Below, one piece after another: positions 1 through 8,329 of a stretch of DNA of 64,000 nucleotides (positions are counted from its first letter, which is position 1; every line of letters begins with the position of its first letter). Position numbers and translations under genes: made by a program. Under the pieces are notes generated by a model, which saw nothing but the letters and a program-made list of their open reading frames with translations, searched no databases and was not told the origin of the DNA. Source of the stretch: Pseudomonas putida (GTDB taxonomy: Bacteria > Pseudomonadota > Gammaproteobacteria > Pseudomonadales > Pseudomonadaceae); the NCBI RefSeq assembly GCF_005080685.1, contig NZ_CP039371.1, forward strand, positions 1,302,001 through 1,366,000, written 5' to 3'.

Positions 1-657
1 GTCGGTGGTCACCAGGTGCGCACCTTTCACGGCTTCACGCGGGTCACGGACGATCTGCACGCGCTCGCCGCCCAGGGCCAGGAAGCGTGGATCGGGCTCG
101 TAGCCTTCGGGGCAGGCGATGCGCAGTTGGAAATCGAACTGCACGGCTGCCTCGATGTACGAGTTGCACATGTTGAAGCCGTCGCCGACCCAGGCCACGG
201 TCTTGCCCTGGATGGCGCCACGATGCTCGAGGAAGGTCTGCATGTCGGCCAGCAACTGGCACGGGTGCGACTCGTCCGACAGGCCGTTGATCACCGGCAC
301 GCGAGCGTTGGCGGCGAACTCGGTCAGGGTGCCGTGGGCATGGGTGCGGATCATCACGGCATCGAGCATGCGCGACATGACGATGGCGCTGTCGCTGATC
401 GGTTCGCCGCGACCCAGTTGGGTGTCGCGTGGCGAAAGGAAGATCGCCTGGCCGCCGAGCTGGATCATGCCGGCCTCGAACGACAGGCGGGTGCGGGTCG
501 AGGACTTCTCGAAGATCATGCCGAGCACGCGGTTTTTCAGCGGTTCGAACAGTACGCCGCGGTTACGCAGGTCCTTCAGCTCGATGCCTCGACGGACCAC
601 GGCGAGCAATTCGTCAGCGGTGAAATCCATCAGGGAGAGAAAGTGCCTAGCGCTCAT
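1..657 (-). CDS. argF: Ornithine carbamoyltransferase, C-terminal end outside the window
   Basis: Transfers the carbamoyl group of carbamoyl phosphate to ornithine, giving citrulline, in cytoplasmic arginine synthesis. The protein begins [18 protein letters not shown] and is open for 219 residues until it runs off the left edge, so roughly the last third of a typical 300-residue enzyme is missing. The carbamoyl-phosphate loop SSTRTR is visible near residue 53, as are RTHAHG-like and [11 protein letters not shown] motifs typical of the family. The ATG at 655-657 gives the canonical N-terminus. It faces a 364-base intergenic region holding a probable promoter with ArgR-like half-sites. argG, the next step of the same pathway, lies 7.7 kb away. 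Identification is secure; only the 3' end is unseen. Confidence 0.96.
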   Translation of the reverse strand, partial: MSARHFLSLMDFTADELLAVVRRGIELKDLRNRGVLFEPLKNRVLGMIFEKSSTRTRLSFEAGMIQLGGQAIFLSPRDTQLGRGEPISDSAIVMSRMLDAVMIRTHAHGTLTEFAANARVPVINGLSDESHPCQLLADMQTFLEHRGAIQGKTVAWVGDGFNMCNSYIEAAVQFDFQLRIACPEGYEPDPRFLALGGERVQIVRDPREAVKGAHLVTTD

Positions 658-1021
658 GTTTGACTACCTTATCTGCAACGGTATGCAGGTCGACCGTATG
701 GTTTTTTTTGACAACGGGAGTGACCTGCGGCGTAAGCCGCACGGGGCGGACGAAATAGGGAAAGGCGCAATACTATAATTAAATGTCGCCTGAAACCAAG
801 GGGAGAAACAGCGTCACTGTTGCAAAGGGTGTCGTTGCCCCGAACTTCGCTGCTGTTCTTTATTTGCTACAGCGGTTGTACACGGCTTGCCGGCGATTTG
901 GCAAATCGGGGGTCGCCCATGGCCAGGCTGATGTCGCGCGATTCACGCCGCGAAGCACGCTGGCAGGCACTGGGGGCAGGGCGCATAGTCTGGGCTGACC
1001 TAACAAGAGGGCGAGGCGGCC
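658..1021. other. Intergenic region between argF and the molybdopterin oxidoreductase
   Basis: A 364-base stretch between divergently oriented genes. It holds the argF promoter and ArgR-like sites at 763-799. A second TGTCG-containing stretch lies near 818-835. I see no convincing gene: the open frames here have no ribosome binding site or family resemblance. The promoter of the downstream oxidoreductase should also be here, but I could not place it. Confidence 0.5.
763..799 (-). promoter_or_regulatory. Probable argF promoter overlapped by an ArgR-like operator
   Basis: Reading toward argF, a TTGGTT (794-799) and a TATAGT (772-777) are separated by 16 bases, a plausible sigma-70 pair. On the plus strand the same stretch holds TGTCGC-N8-AA at 784-799 and a weaker AGGCGC-N8-AA at 763-778, exactly 21 bases apart. 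This matches the direct-repeat half-site pattern described for the AraC-family ArgR of Pseudomonas. The operator would cover both promoter boxes, which implies repression by arginine. The pattern is seen; the function is inferred. Confidence 0.5.
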
Positions 1022-3130
1022 ATGACCAAGACCCTGCATCACCGTGCCTGCCACCTATGCGAAGCGATCTGCGGGTTGAGCATCGAGGTCGGCCGGGACG
1101 ACGACGGACGGTCACGGATTTTGTCGATCAAGGGCGATCCGCTGGACCCGTTCAGCCGTGGCCATGTCTGCCCCAAGGCTGTGGCCCTGCAGGATATCCA
1201 GGACGATCCGGACCGCCTGCGCCAGCCCCACAAGCGCGTGGGCGAGCAGTGGCAGGCTATCGATTGGGAAGAGGCGTTCGCCCTGGCGGCCGACCGGCTC
1301 TGGGCGGTCCAGCAGGCCCATGGGCGCAACGCCGTGGCGGTGTACCAGGGCAATCCCAGCGTGCACAACTATGGCCTGATGACCCACAGCAACTACTTTC
1401 TGGGGTTGCTCAAGACCCGCAACCGCTTCTCCGCCACCTCGGTCGACCAGTTGCCCCAGCACCTGACCAGCCACCTGCTGTACGGCCACGGCCTGCTGCT
1501 GCCGATTCCCGATATCGACCATACCGACTTCATGCTCATCCTCGGTGGCAATCCGTTGGCTTCCAATGGCAGCATCATGACCGTGCCGGACGTCGAGAAG
1601 CGCCTGAAGGCCCTGCGCGCACGCGGTGGGCGGCTGGTGGTGGTTGATCCGCGGCGCAGCGAAACGGCGGCGATGGCCGACCAGCATCTGTTCGTGCGCC
1701 CAGGCGGCGATGCCGCATTGCTCTGCGCACTGCTCAATACCCTGTTCACCGAAGGGCTGGCGCGCGGCTCGCATCTGCCGGTCAATGGGTTGCAACAGCT
1801 GCGCGAGGCGATCGCGCCGTTCAGCGCCGAGGCCATGAGCGCGCACTGTGGCATCGGCGCCGCGCAAATCCGCCAGTTGGCCCGGGATTTCGCTGCAGCC
1901 GACAAGGCGGTCTGCTATGGCCGCATGGGCGTCTCGACCCAGGTCTTCGGCACCTTGTGCCACTGGCTGGTGCAAGTCATCAACCTGGTCAGCGGCAACC
2001 TCGACCGCGAAGGCGGGGCGCTGTGCACGGAGCCTGCCGTGGACCTGGTGGCGAGCACTGCGGGCGGCCACTTCAATGCCTGGCAGAGCCGGGTCTCGGG
2101 CCTGCCCGAATACGGCGGCGAATTGCCGGTGGCAGCCTTGGCCGAGGAGATACTGACGCCTGGCGAGGGCCAGGTGCGCGCCCTGGTCACCGTGGCGGGC
2201 AACCCGGTGCTGTCCACCCCCAACGGCCGGCAATTGGACCAGGCGCTGGCGGATCTGGACTTCATGCTCAGCATCGACCTCTATATCAACGAGACCACTC
2301 GCCATGCCGACCTGATCCTTCCATCCACTTCGGCACTGGAGAACGACCATTACGACAGCACCTTCAATTTGCTCGCGGTGCGCAACGTGACCCGGTTCAA
2401 CCGGGCGATCCTGGCCAAGCCGGAAGGGGCGTTGCACGACTGGGAGATCTTCGTTGGTCTGGCCCAGGCGTTCGCCAGGCGAGCCGGGGTCGAACTCAGG
2501 CCCACCCTGGCGCCCTCGCGCATGATCGACCACGCCCTTCGCAGCGGGCGCTACGGCGAGGCCTCGGACTGGAACCTTTCATTGGCAACCCTGGAGCAAC
2601 ACCCCCATGGCCTGGACCTTGGCCCGTTGCGCGCCAATCTCGGCAGACGCCTGGCTACCGCCAGCAATGCCGTCGAGGTCGCGCCGCAGTTGCTGCTCGA
2701 TGACCTGCAGCGGCTGGCTCGGCAGGCGCCGCCTGCGCCTGGCGAGTTGTTGTTGATTGGCCGGCGTCATGTGCGCAGCAACAATTCGTGGATGCACAAC
2801 TTTCATCGCCTGGTCAAAGGCAAGCCACGCCATCAACTGTTGATGCACCCGCAAGACCTGCGACAGCGGCACTTGCAAGATGGCCAACGGGTGCGGATAA
2901 GTTCGCGCACCGGCATCCTGGAGGTCGAGGTGCAGGCCTGCGAGGACATGATGCCCGGCGTGGTCAGCCTGCCCCATGGCTTCGGCCATGCTCGCCTTGG
3001 CGTGCACCTGCGAGTCGCGCAGGCGCAGGCCGGCGTGAGCGCCAATGACCTCACTGACGAGCGCCTGCGCGACCCGATCTCAGGCAACGCCGCGCTCAAT
3101 GGCGTGCCTGTGCAGATAGAGGCCGCTTGA
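1022..3130 (+). CDS. Molybdopterin-dependent oxidoreductase (DMSO reductase superfamily)
   Basis: A 702-residue member of the molybdopterin/formate-dehydrogenase-like family. The N-terminal [4Fe-4S] motif is Cys10, Cys13, Cys17 and Cys50 (in GHVCPKA), followed by the molybdopterin oxidoreductase domain and, from about residue 580, the molydopterin dinucleotide-binding domain. No twin-arginine signal is visible, so a cytoplasmic location is likely. The start ATG is preceded by an AGAGGGCGAGG stretch. It stands alone: no electron-transfer subunit, membrane anchor or chaperone is next to it, so its electron partner and substrate cannot be read from context. The closest functional guesses are assimilatory-type or formate-dehydrogenase-like enzymes, but the sequence does not fix which. 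Confidence 0.85.
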   Translation: MTKTLHHRACHLCEAICGLSIEVGRDDDGRSRILSIKGDPLDPFSRGHVCPKAVALQDIQDDPDRLRQPHKRVGEQWQAIDWEEAFALAADRLWAVQQAHGRNAVAVYQGNPSVHNYGLMTHSNYFLGLLKTRNRFSATSVDQLPQHLTSHLLYGHGLLLPIPDIDHTDFMLILGGNPLASNGSIMTVPDVEKRLKALRARGGRLVVVDPRRSETAAMADQHLFVRPGGDAALLCALLNTLFTEGLARGSHLPVNGLQQLREAIAPFSAEAMSAHCGIGAAQIRQLARDFAAADKAVCYGRMGVSTQVFGTLCHWLVQVINLVSGNLDREGGALCTEPAVDLVASTAGGHFNAWQSRVSGLPEYGGELPVAALAEEILTPGEGQVRALVTVAGNPVLSTPNGRQLDQALADLDFMLSIDLYINETTRHADLILPSTSALENDHYDSTFNLLAVRNVTRFNRAILAKPEGALHDWEIFVGLAQAFARRAGVELRPTLAPSRMIDHALRSGRYGEASDWNLSLATLEQHPHGLDLGPLRANLGRRLATASNAVEVAPQLLLDDLQRLARQAPPAPGELLLIGRRHVRSNNSWMHNFHRLVKGKPRHQLLMHPQDLRQRHLQDGQRVRISSRTGILEVEVQACEDMMPGVVSLPHGFGHARLGVHLRVAQAQAGVSANDLTDERLRDPISGNAALNGVPVQIEAA

Positions 3131-3221
3131 AGCGCGGCAAGGCCGAGCATGCTGATCGGGTTTCCGTTACAATGCGTCACCGTGCCGACATTTGCGTCGG
3201 AAAGTTCAGCCGAGGTGCTAC

Positions 3222-3557
3222 ATGGATATCATCGAAACGATCAAAGAGCAGATTGCCAACAACACCATTCTGCTTTACATGAAAGGCTCGCCGAATGCCC
3301 CGCAGTGCGGCTTCTCTGCGCGTGCATCGCAGGCCGTGATGGGTTGTGGCGAGAAGTTCGCCTACGTCGACATCCTGCAGAACCCGGAAATCCGCGCCAA
3401 CCTGCCCAAGTACGCCAACTGGCCGACCTTCCCGCAACTGTGGGTCGGCGGTGAGCTGGTCGGCGGCAGCGACATCATGCTGGAAATGTTCGAAAAGGGT
3501 GAGCTGCAAACCCTGATCAAGGAAGCGGCCGCCAAGGCCAAGGCTTCCGAAGCCTGA
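3222..3557 (+). CDS. grxD: Monothiol glutaredoxin Grx4/GrxD
   Basis: A 111-residue CGFS-type monothiol glutaredoxin, which binds and passes on [2Fe-2S] clusters and works with BolA-type proteins in iron homeostasis. The active site CGFS is at residues 29-32 and the glutathione-binding WPTFPQLWV stretch follows. I chose the ATG at 3222, since it gives the usual MDIIETIKEQI start; a longer upstream frame adds only unrelated residues. A strong hairpin terminator follows and is shared with the convergent bfr gene, which places two iron-handling genes side by side. Confidence 0.95.
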   Translation: MDIIETIKEQIANNTILLYMKGSPNAPQCGFSARASQAVMGCGEKFAYVDILQNPEIRANLPKYANWPTFPQLWVGGELVGGSDIMLEMFEKGELQTLIKEAAAKAKASEA

Positions 3558-3568
3558 TTTTCAGGTCA

Positions 3569-3598
3569 TAAAAAACCCGCCATGAGCGGGTTTTTTTA
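3569..3598. terminator. Bidirectional terminator between grxD and bfr
   Basis: Stem AACCCGC (3574-3580) and GCGGGTT (3586-3592) with a five-base loop. It has an A tract on the left and a T tract on the right, so it can end transcription from both convergent genes. Confidence 0.9.
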
Positions 3599-3622
3599 TG
3601 CCTGAGAATCAGCAGTGGCGAA

Positions 3623-4096
3623 TCATTCCTCGCCCATCTGCGACTGCAGGTAGTTCTCGATGCCGATCTTGTCGATCAGGCCCAGCTGGGTTTCCAGCCA
3701 GTCGATGTGCTCTTCCTCGGACTCGAGGATATCTTCGAGCAGGTCACGCGAACCGAAGTCGCCCAGGGTTTCGCAATGGGCGATGGCGGCCTTGAGATCG
3801 ACCAGGCCTTTCTGCTCGATCTTCAAGTCGCACTCGAGCATTTCCTTGGTGTGCTCGCCGATCAGCAGCTTGCCCAGGTCCTGAACGTTGGGAATGCCTT
3901 CGAGGAACAGAATACGCTTGATCAATTTGTCAGCGTGCTTCATCTCGTCGATGGATTCTGTGTACTCGTGCTTGCCGAGCTTGTTCAGGCCCCAATCTTC
4001 ATACATGCGGGCGTGCAGGAAGTACTGGTTGATTGCGACCAGCTCGTTTCCGAGGATCTTGTTGAGATGCTGGATGACGCTTACGTCGCCTTTCAT
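3623..4096 (-). CDS. bfr: Bacterioferritin, haem-binding type
   Basis: 157-residue iron-storage protein that forms a 24-subunit cage and oxidises Fe(II). The ferroxidase residues Glu18, Glu51, His54, Glu94, Glu127 and His130 are all present. Met52, the axial haem ligand of haem-containing bacterioferritins, is also present, so this is a haem-type rather than a catalytic-only ferritin subunit. The start [13 protein letters not shown] is the family's normal N-terminus. bfd, encoding its electron donor, lies just upstream on the same strand but is separated by about 200 bases and its own terminator, so the two genes are probably transcribed separately, as suits their opposite roles of storage and release. 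Confidence 0.96.
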   Translation of the reverse strand: MKGDVSVIQHLNKILGNELVAINQYFLHARMYEDWGLNKLGKHEYTESIDEMKHADKLIKRILFLEGIPNVQDLGKLLIGEHTKEMLECDLKIEQKGLVDLKAAIAHCETLGDFGSRDLLEDILESEEEHIDWLETQLGLIDKIGIENYLQSQMGEE

Positions 4097-4251
4097 TGCG
4101 GGTTCCTGCCCTGTAGAAGAGTGCCAATACAGGAAGTTTGAGCCCGATATCGGGGGCTGTCAAACCTAAGTTCTTGAATACTAAGTGAAAATTAATAGGA
4201 ATAAGAATGTTTGTGAACCGCGTTGGAACGCTAACTTATTGAATTGCGGGC

Positions 4252-4280
4252 ATAAAAAAACCGGACACTGGGTCCGGTTC
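4252..4280 (-). terminator. Rho-independent terminator of bfd
   Basis: Stem AACCGGAC (4259-4266) and GTCCGGTT (4272-4279). In the bfd direction it is followed by a run of T residues. Confidence 0.85.
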
Positions 4281-4296
4281 TTTGAAATCGATGGAT

Positions 4297-4518
4297 TCAG
4301 GCGGCGGTAAATTCCACCGGGTAGGGCAGGGCGGCCTGTTGACTCACCTGCAACTCGGTCAGGGTTTCCCGGACCACCTGCTTGGCCAGGCAGGCGCATT
4401 TGCCACACTGGCTGGCGACATTGGTCGCGGCTCGGACTTCCTTGTAACTGCAGCATCCTTCATAGATCGCGTCGCGGATCTGGCCGTCGGTCACGCCGAC
4501 ACAAAGACACACATACAT
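4297..4518 (-). CDS. bfd: Bacterioferritin-associated ferredoxin
   Basis: 73-residue [2Fe-2S] ferredoxin that docks on bacterioferritin and reduces the core so that iron can be released. The cluster cysteines are in the pattern CLC near the start and CGKCAC in the middle, as in BFD-like domains. I chose the ATG at 4518, giving MYVCLCVGVTDGQIRDAI, because the longer frame adds 24 residues of no family resemblance that overlap the promoter. A Fur-box-like sequence overlaps the promoter 40-65 bases upstream, which fits the known induction of bfd under iron limitation. Confidence 0.95.
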   Translation of the reverse strand: MYVCLCVGVTDGQIRDAIYEGCCSYKEVRAATNVASQCGKCACLAKQVVRETLTELQVSQQAALPYPVEFTAA

Positions 4519-4554
4519 AAAGTCGGACCATCGCTGGTTGAGTCGATGGGTTGG

Positions 4555-4583
4555 AGAGTAATGGTAATGAGAATGCTTGTCAA
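4555..4583 (-). promoter_or_regulatory. bfd promoter with Fur-box-like operator
   Basis: In the bfd direction TTGACA (4578-4583) and TACTCT (4555-4560) are spaced by 17 bases. The 19 bases at 4563-4581 match the Fur consensus GATAATGATAATCATTATC at 13 of 19 positions by my count, and lie across the promoter. Repression by Fe-Fur is inferred. Confidence 0.6.
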
Positions 4584-4728
4584 AGCACATTGCGGCAGGG
4601 CCGCGCTTGAGCGACCGGCGGTTGGATTCGGCCTGTCATGAGAAGCCGTGTATGATGGTCGGCCTTTGTAGGATGTCGGGCCATCGCTTGGCCGGCAAAC
4701 GGTTCTTCAACCTCATCAGGAGATTACA

Positions 4729-5331
4729 ATGAGCGTACTCGTTGGCAAACAAGCCCCCGACTTCACCGTCCCAGCCGTCCTCGGCAACGGCGAAATCGTC
4801 GACAGCTTCAACCTGGCCTCGGCCATCAAGGGCAAGTACGGCCTGGTGTTCTTCTACCCACTGGACTTCACCTTCGTCTGCCCGTCCGAGCTGATCGCCC
4901 TGGACAACCGCATTCCTGACTTCGCCGCTCGTGGCGTGGAAGTGATCGGCGTCTCGATCGACTCGCACTTCACCCACAACGCCTGGCGTAACACCCCGGT
5001 CAACAGTGGCGGCATCGGCCAGGTCAAGTACACCCTGGCTGCCGACATTTCCCACGAAATCTGCAAGGCCTACGACGTCGAGTCCGAAGGCGGCGTGGCC
5101 TTCCGTGGCGCTTTCCTGATCGACAAGAACGGCGTTGTCCGTTCGCAGATCGTCAACGACCTGCCACTGGGCCGTAACATGGACGAGCTGCTGCGTCTGG
5201 TCGACGCCCTGCAATTCCACGAAGAGCACGGCGAAGTCTGCCCTGCCAACTGGAAGAAAGGCGACCAGGGCATGACCGCTTCGCCAGAAGGCGTCGCTGC
5301 CTACCTGAGCGAGAACGCCGGCAAGCTGTAA
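4729..5331 (+). CDS. Typical 2-Cys peroxiredoxin (AhpC/TsaA/Prx family)
   Basis: 200-residue thiol peroxidase that reduces hydrogen peroxide and alkyl hydroperoxides. The peroxidatic Cys51 is in DFTFVCPSE and the resolving Cys171 is in GEVCPANW; both match the typical 2-Cys (Prx1/TsaA) group, which is often reduced by thioredoxin. The start at 4729 follows an AGGAG ribosome binding site. It ends at its own strong terminator and is monocistronic. It is close to bfr and bfd, so the stretch 3.2-5.3 kb groups iron and oxidative-stress genes. No AhpF reductase gene is adjacent, so I did not give the name ahpC. Confidence 0.93.
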   Translation: MSVLVGKQAPDFTVPAVLGNGEIVDSFNLASAIKGKYGLVFFYPLDFTFVCPSELIALDNRIPDFAARGVEVIGVSIDSHFTHNAWRNTPVNSGGIGQVKYTLAADISHEICKAYDVESEGGVAFRGAFLIDKNGVVRSQIVNDLPLGRNMDELLRLVDALQFHEEHGEVCPANWKKGDQGMTASPEGVAAYLSENAGKL

Positions 5332-5341
5332 TTGCCAAGCA

Positions 5342-5372
5342 CAAAAAAACCGGCCCTGGTGGCCGGTTTTTT
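5342..5372. terminator. Terminator after the peroxiredoxin gene
   Basis: Stem AAACCGGCC (5347-5355) and GGCCGGTTT (5361-5369) with A and T tracts on either side. It can serve the peroxiredoxin gene and the convergent rnt gene. Confidence 0.9.
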
Positions 5373-5398
5373 TGTGCTTCAAGATTGTCCGATGGCGA

Positions 5399-6073
5399 TC
5401 AGTCGTTGAAGTCGCGCCAACCGCCCATCTCTTTCCAGCGGTTGACGATGCCGCAGAACAGCTCGGCGGTTTTCTCGGTGTCGTAGCGCGCCGAGTGTGC
5501 TTCACGCCCGTCGAAGTCGATGTCGGCGCTCTGGCAGGCCCGCGCCAGAACGGTCTGGCCATAGGCGAGGCCGGCCAAGGTGGCCGTGTCGAAGCTGGAG
5601 AACGGGTGGAACGGATTGCGCTTGAGATCGTTGCGTGCCACCGCAGCGTTGAGGAAGCCAAGGTCGAAGCTGCTGTTGTGGCCGACCAGGATCGCCCGTT
5701 TGCAACCGTTGGCTTTGAGCGCCTTGCGCACGCCACGGAAGATGTCGGTCAGGGCGCTTTCCTCGCTCACCGCCATGCGCAGGGGGTGATCCAGCTTGAT
5801 GCCGGTGAACTCCAGCGCTGCAGGCTCGATATTCGCCCCTTCGAATGGCTCGACCCGGAAAAAGTAGGTGTGCTCCGGGAACAGGAAGCCTTTCTCGTCC
5901 ATGCCGATGGTCACGGCGGCGATTTCCAGCAGGGCGTCGGTGGCGCTGTTGAAACCACCGGTCTCGACGTCCACCACCACGGGCAGGTAGCCGCGAAAGC
6001 GTTCGGCCATTGGATGGCGCGAGCCGCTGCCGGGCTGGACGTCCTGGTCGTCTTCGTAGAGGTCTTCGCTCAC
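5399..6073 (-). CDS. rnt: Ribonuclease T
   Basis: 224-residue DEDD-type 3'-5' exoribonuclease that trims the 3' ends of tRNA, 5S rRNA and other stable RNAs. The first catalytic pair is Asp35/Glu37 in [10 protein letters not shown], and the [13 protein letters not shown] and [14 protein letters not shown] motifs give the remaining DEDDh residues. Its ATG overlaps the stop of pyrC by four bases, so the two are translationally coupled in a pyrC-rnt unit. Length and motifs agree with the Pseudomonas enzyme. Confidence 0.95.
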   Translation of the reverse strand: MSEDLYEDDQDVQPGSGSRHPMAERFRGYLPVVVDVETGGFNSATDALLEIAAVTIGMDEKGFLFPEHTYFFRVEPFEGANIEPAALEFTGIKLDHPLRMAVSEESALTDIFRGVRKALKANGCKRAILVGHNSSFDLGFLNAAVARNDLKRNPFHPFSSFDTATLAGLAYGQTVLARACQSADIDFDGREAHSARYDTEKTAELFCGIVNRWKEMGGWRDFND

Positions 6074-7116
6074 GCGTTGTCCTCCAGCAGGCGCCAGTGC
6101 AGTTTTTCGCCCGCACGCAGCGGCACGACGGTCTGCTCGCCGAACGGCAGGCTATCCGGGGCGGTCCACTCCTCGCGCACCAGGGTGATGGTGTCGGTGT
6201 TCGCCGGCAGGCCATAGAAGGCCGGGCCGTGGAGGCTGGCGAAGCCTTCCAGTTTATCCAGTGCGTTGCGCTGCTCGAACGCTTCGGCGTACAGCTCGAT
6301 CGCCGCATAGGCGGTGTAGCAACCGGCGCAACCACAGGCGTTTTCCTTGGCATGACGCGCGTGCGGCGCGGAGTCGGTGCCGAGGAAGAACTTCGGGTTG
6401 CCACTGGTGGCTGCGTCCAGCAACGCCACCTGGTGGGTGTTGCGCTTGAGGATCGGCAGGCAGTAGAAGTGCGGGCGAATGCCACCGACCAGCATGTGGT
6501 TGCGGTTGTACAGCAGGTGCTGGGCAGTGATGGTGGCGCCGACGTTGGCCGGGGCTTCGCTGACGAACTGCGCGGCGTCGGAGGTGGTGATGTGCTCGAA
6601 CACCACCTTCAGCGTAGGGAAACGTTCGACCACACGGCGCAGGTGCTCGTCGATGAAACGCTTCTCGCGGTCGAACACGTCGATCTCGCTGCGCGTCACT
6701 TCACCGTGCACCAACAGCGGCATGCCGGTTTCGGCCAGGGCCTCGAGCGCTGGGAAGATATTGTCGATGCTGGTGACGCCGGAATCGGAGTTGGTGGTGG
6801 CGCCGGCCGGGTACAGCTTGGCGGCGTACACGAAGCCAGTGGCCTTCGCTGCACGGACGTCCTCGGGGCTGGTGCGGTCGGTTAGATACAGCACCATCAG
6901 CGGCTCGAAGCGGCTACCGGCCGGGCGAGCGTTGAGGATGCGTTCGCGATAGGCACTGGCCTCATCGGCATTGCGCACCGGCGGAACCAGGTTGGGCATG
7001 ATGATGGCACGGGCGAAGGTGCGCGCCACATCGGCAACGGTATGAGGCAGGACGGCACCATCACGCAGATGGATGTGCCAGTCGTCGGGACGCAGGAGGG
7101 TCAGGCGATCGGACAT
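6070..7116 (-). CDS. pyrC: Dihydroorotase
   Basis: 348-residue zinc amidohydrolase that cyclises carbamoyl-aspartate to dihydroorotate in pyrimidine synthesis. The HxH zinc motif is in [10 protein letters not shown] at about residues 14-16, and the probable carbamylated lysine is in [16 protein letters not shown]. This is the PyrC-type enzyme, not the inactive PyrC' that partners PyrB in Pseudomonas. I chose the start at 7116 ([14 protein letters not shown]); an upstream ATG would add nine residues. It is the first gene of the pyrC-rnt pair. Confidence 0.95.
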   Translation of the reverse strand: MSDRLTLLRPDDWHIHLRDGAVLPHTVADVARTFARAIIMPNLVPPVRNADEASAYRERILNARPAGSRFEPLMVLYLTDRTSPEDVRAAKATGFVYAAKLYPAGATTNSDSGVTSIDNIFPALEALAETGMPLLVHGEVTRSEIDVFDREKRFIDEHLRRVVERFPTLKVVFEHITTSDAAQFVSEAPANVGATITAQHLLYNRNHMLVGGIRPHFYCLPILKRNTHQVALLDAATSGNPKFFLGTDSAPHARHAKENACGCAGCYTAYAAIELYAEAFEQRNALDKLEGFASLHGPAFYGLPANTDTITLVREEWTAPDSLPFGEQTVVPLRAGEKLHWRLLEDNA

Positions 7117-7246
7117 TGGGGATTCCAGGCGGGTCGAACTCAAGGCCCAATGCTACCGGAAAACCCTGGGGCGAGCACGGGCTTCAAGTTTTCCCTCCAG
7201 CGCCCGATAGCCTCCAGGTAAGCCGTCAAAATATGTGGAGCCGCCC

Positions 7247-8203
7247 GTGCGCCAGCGTTACCTAGCCCTGTTCACCTTGTTCGCCAGCCTGCCGGCGGGC
7301 GCGCTGACCTTCCAGACCCGCATGGAGAATGTCGCCTGGAAGGTCGAGGGCGACCAGTTCGAATGCCGTCTGATCCAGCCTATCGACGGCTTCGGCAGTG
7401 GCGAATTCGTGCGTCGGGCAGGCGAGCAACCGGTGTTTCGCTTGCGCTCGGACAGCAACGTGCTGGGCGCCGGGTCTGCCACCCTGCTGGCCGCCGCCGC
7501 GCCCTGGCAACCGGGGCGTGGCGATGTCAATCTGGGCGCGGTGCGCATGTCCCGCACCGGTGTGTTGTTCACCTCGTCCCAGGGCCAGGCCAGCCGCTTG
7601 ATCAATGGTTTGCTCGATGGCCGCAGCACGGTGGTGCGCAACTACACCGGTGAGGGCGGCAGGGCCATGGAGGTGCGCGTGCTGCCGGTGAGCTTCGCCA
7701 AGGCCTACAGCGACTACCAGGCCTGCGCCGGCAAGATGCTGCCGATGAACTTCGACCAGATCCGCCAGACCCAGGTCGGCTTCCCTGGCGGCGGCATCGA
7801 CCTGGATGCCTCGGCCCGTGCGCGCCTGGACGTGATCCTCGACTACCTGAAGGCCGACCCATCGGTTAATCGCATCGAGCTCAATGGCCATTCCGACAAC
7901 AGTGGCAACCGCCTGACCAACCGCGACACCTCGCGCCGGCGCGCGCTGGCCGTGGCCGAGTACCTCAAGGCCCATGGCGTGCCGGAAGAGCAGATCAGCG
8001 TGCGTTTCCATGGCGAGCGCTATCCGCTGGTGAAAAACAACAGTGCCGCCAACCGAGCGCGCAACCGCCGTGTGAACATCGAGCTGGACCGCGTTGCGCC
8101 GGTCGAGAATCCAGCCCCGACGCCAGTGGCCCCTGCGCCCCAGTCGCCTCAAGCTCCCGCAACCGACGCGAAGGGCGCTCCACCGGCGACTAAATCGTCC
8201 TGA
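7247..8203 (+). CDS. MotY-like flagellar motor / OmpA-family protein
   Basis: About 318 residues with an N-terminal signal peptide (VRQRYLALFTLFASLPAGA), a MotY-type N-terminal domain, and an OmpA/MotB C-terminal peptidoglycan-binding domain whose core is ELNGHSDNSGNRLTNRDTS and NRARNRRVNIELDR. MotY forms part of the outer T-ring that stabilises stators in Pseudomonas and Vibrio. I prefer the GTG at 7247, which is six bases after a GGAG, over the GTG at 7235. The C-terminus ends in a Pro/Ala-rich tail. No other flagellar gene is near, as is usual for motY in Pseudomonas. Confidence 0.85.
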   Translation: MRQRYLALFTLFASLPAGALTFQTRMENVAWKVEGDQFECRLIQPIDGFGSGEFVRRAGEQPVFRLRSDSNVLGAGSATLLAAAAPWQPGRGDVNLGAVRMSRTGVLFTSSQGQASRLINGLLDGRSTVVRNYTGEGGRAMEVRVLPVSFAKAYSDYQACAGKMLPMNFDQIRQTQVGFPGGGIDLDASARARLDVILDYLKADPSVNRIELNGHSDNSGNRLTNRDTSRRRALAVAEYLKAHGVPEEQISVRFHGERYPLVKNNSAANRARNRRVNIELDRVAPVENPAPTPVAPAPQSPQAPATDAKGAPPATKSS

Positions 8204-8233
8204 TCGACCACTCGTCGCACTGACGACAGATAC

Positions 8234-8294
8234 TGTCGCTTTGTCGTCAGAAGCTGTCGCCCCACTGTAAATTCTTGCGCAAGGCCGGTAGAAT
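8234..8294 (+). promoter_or_regulatory. Probable argG promoter with ArgR-like direct repeats
   Basis: TGTCGC occurs at 8234-8239 and again at 8255-8260, 21 bases apart; the second is followed by N8-AA exactly (to 8270). A TGTAAA (8266-8271) and TAGAAT (8289-8294) spaced 17 bases form a plausible promoter, with the second half-site overlapping the -35 box. An additional inverted repeat, CTGACGACA (8220-8228) with TGTCGTCAG (8242-8250), overlaps the region. ArgR binding is inferred from the match to the Pseudomonas half-site. Confidence 0.5.
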
Positions 8295-8329
8295 CGATCC
8301 CTTTCCGTACAACCCCGTGGAGTGATGGC

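Noticed and set aside
1112..2533. Long minus-strand open frame opposite the molybdopterin oxidoreductase
   Set aside because: Composition is typical of a GC-rich antisense shadow (rich in His, Gln, Arg, Gly), with no motif, and the opposite strand is a clear enzyme.
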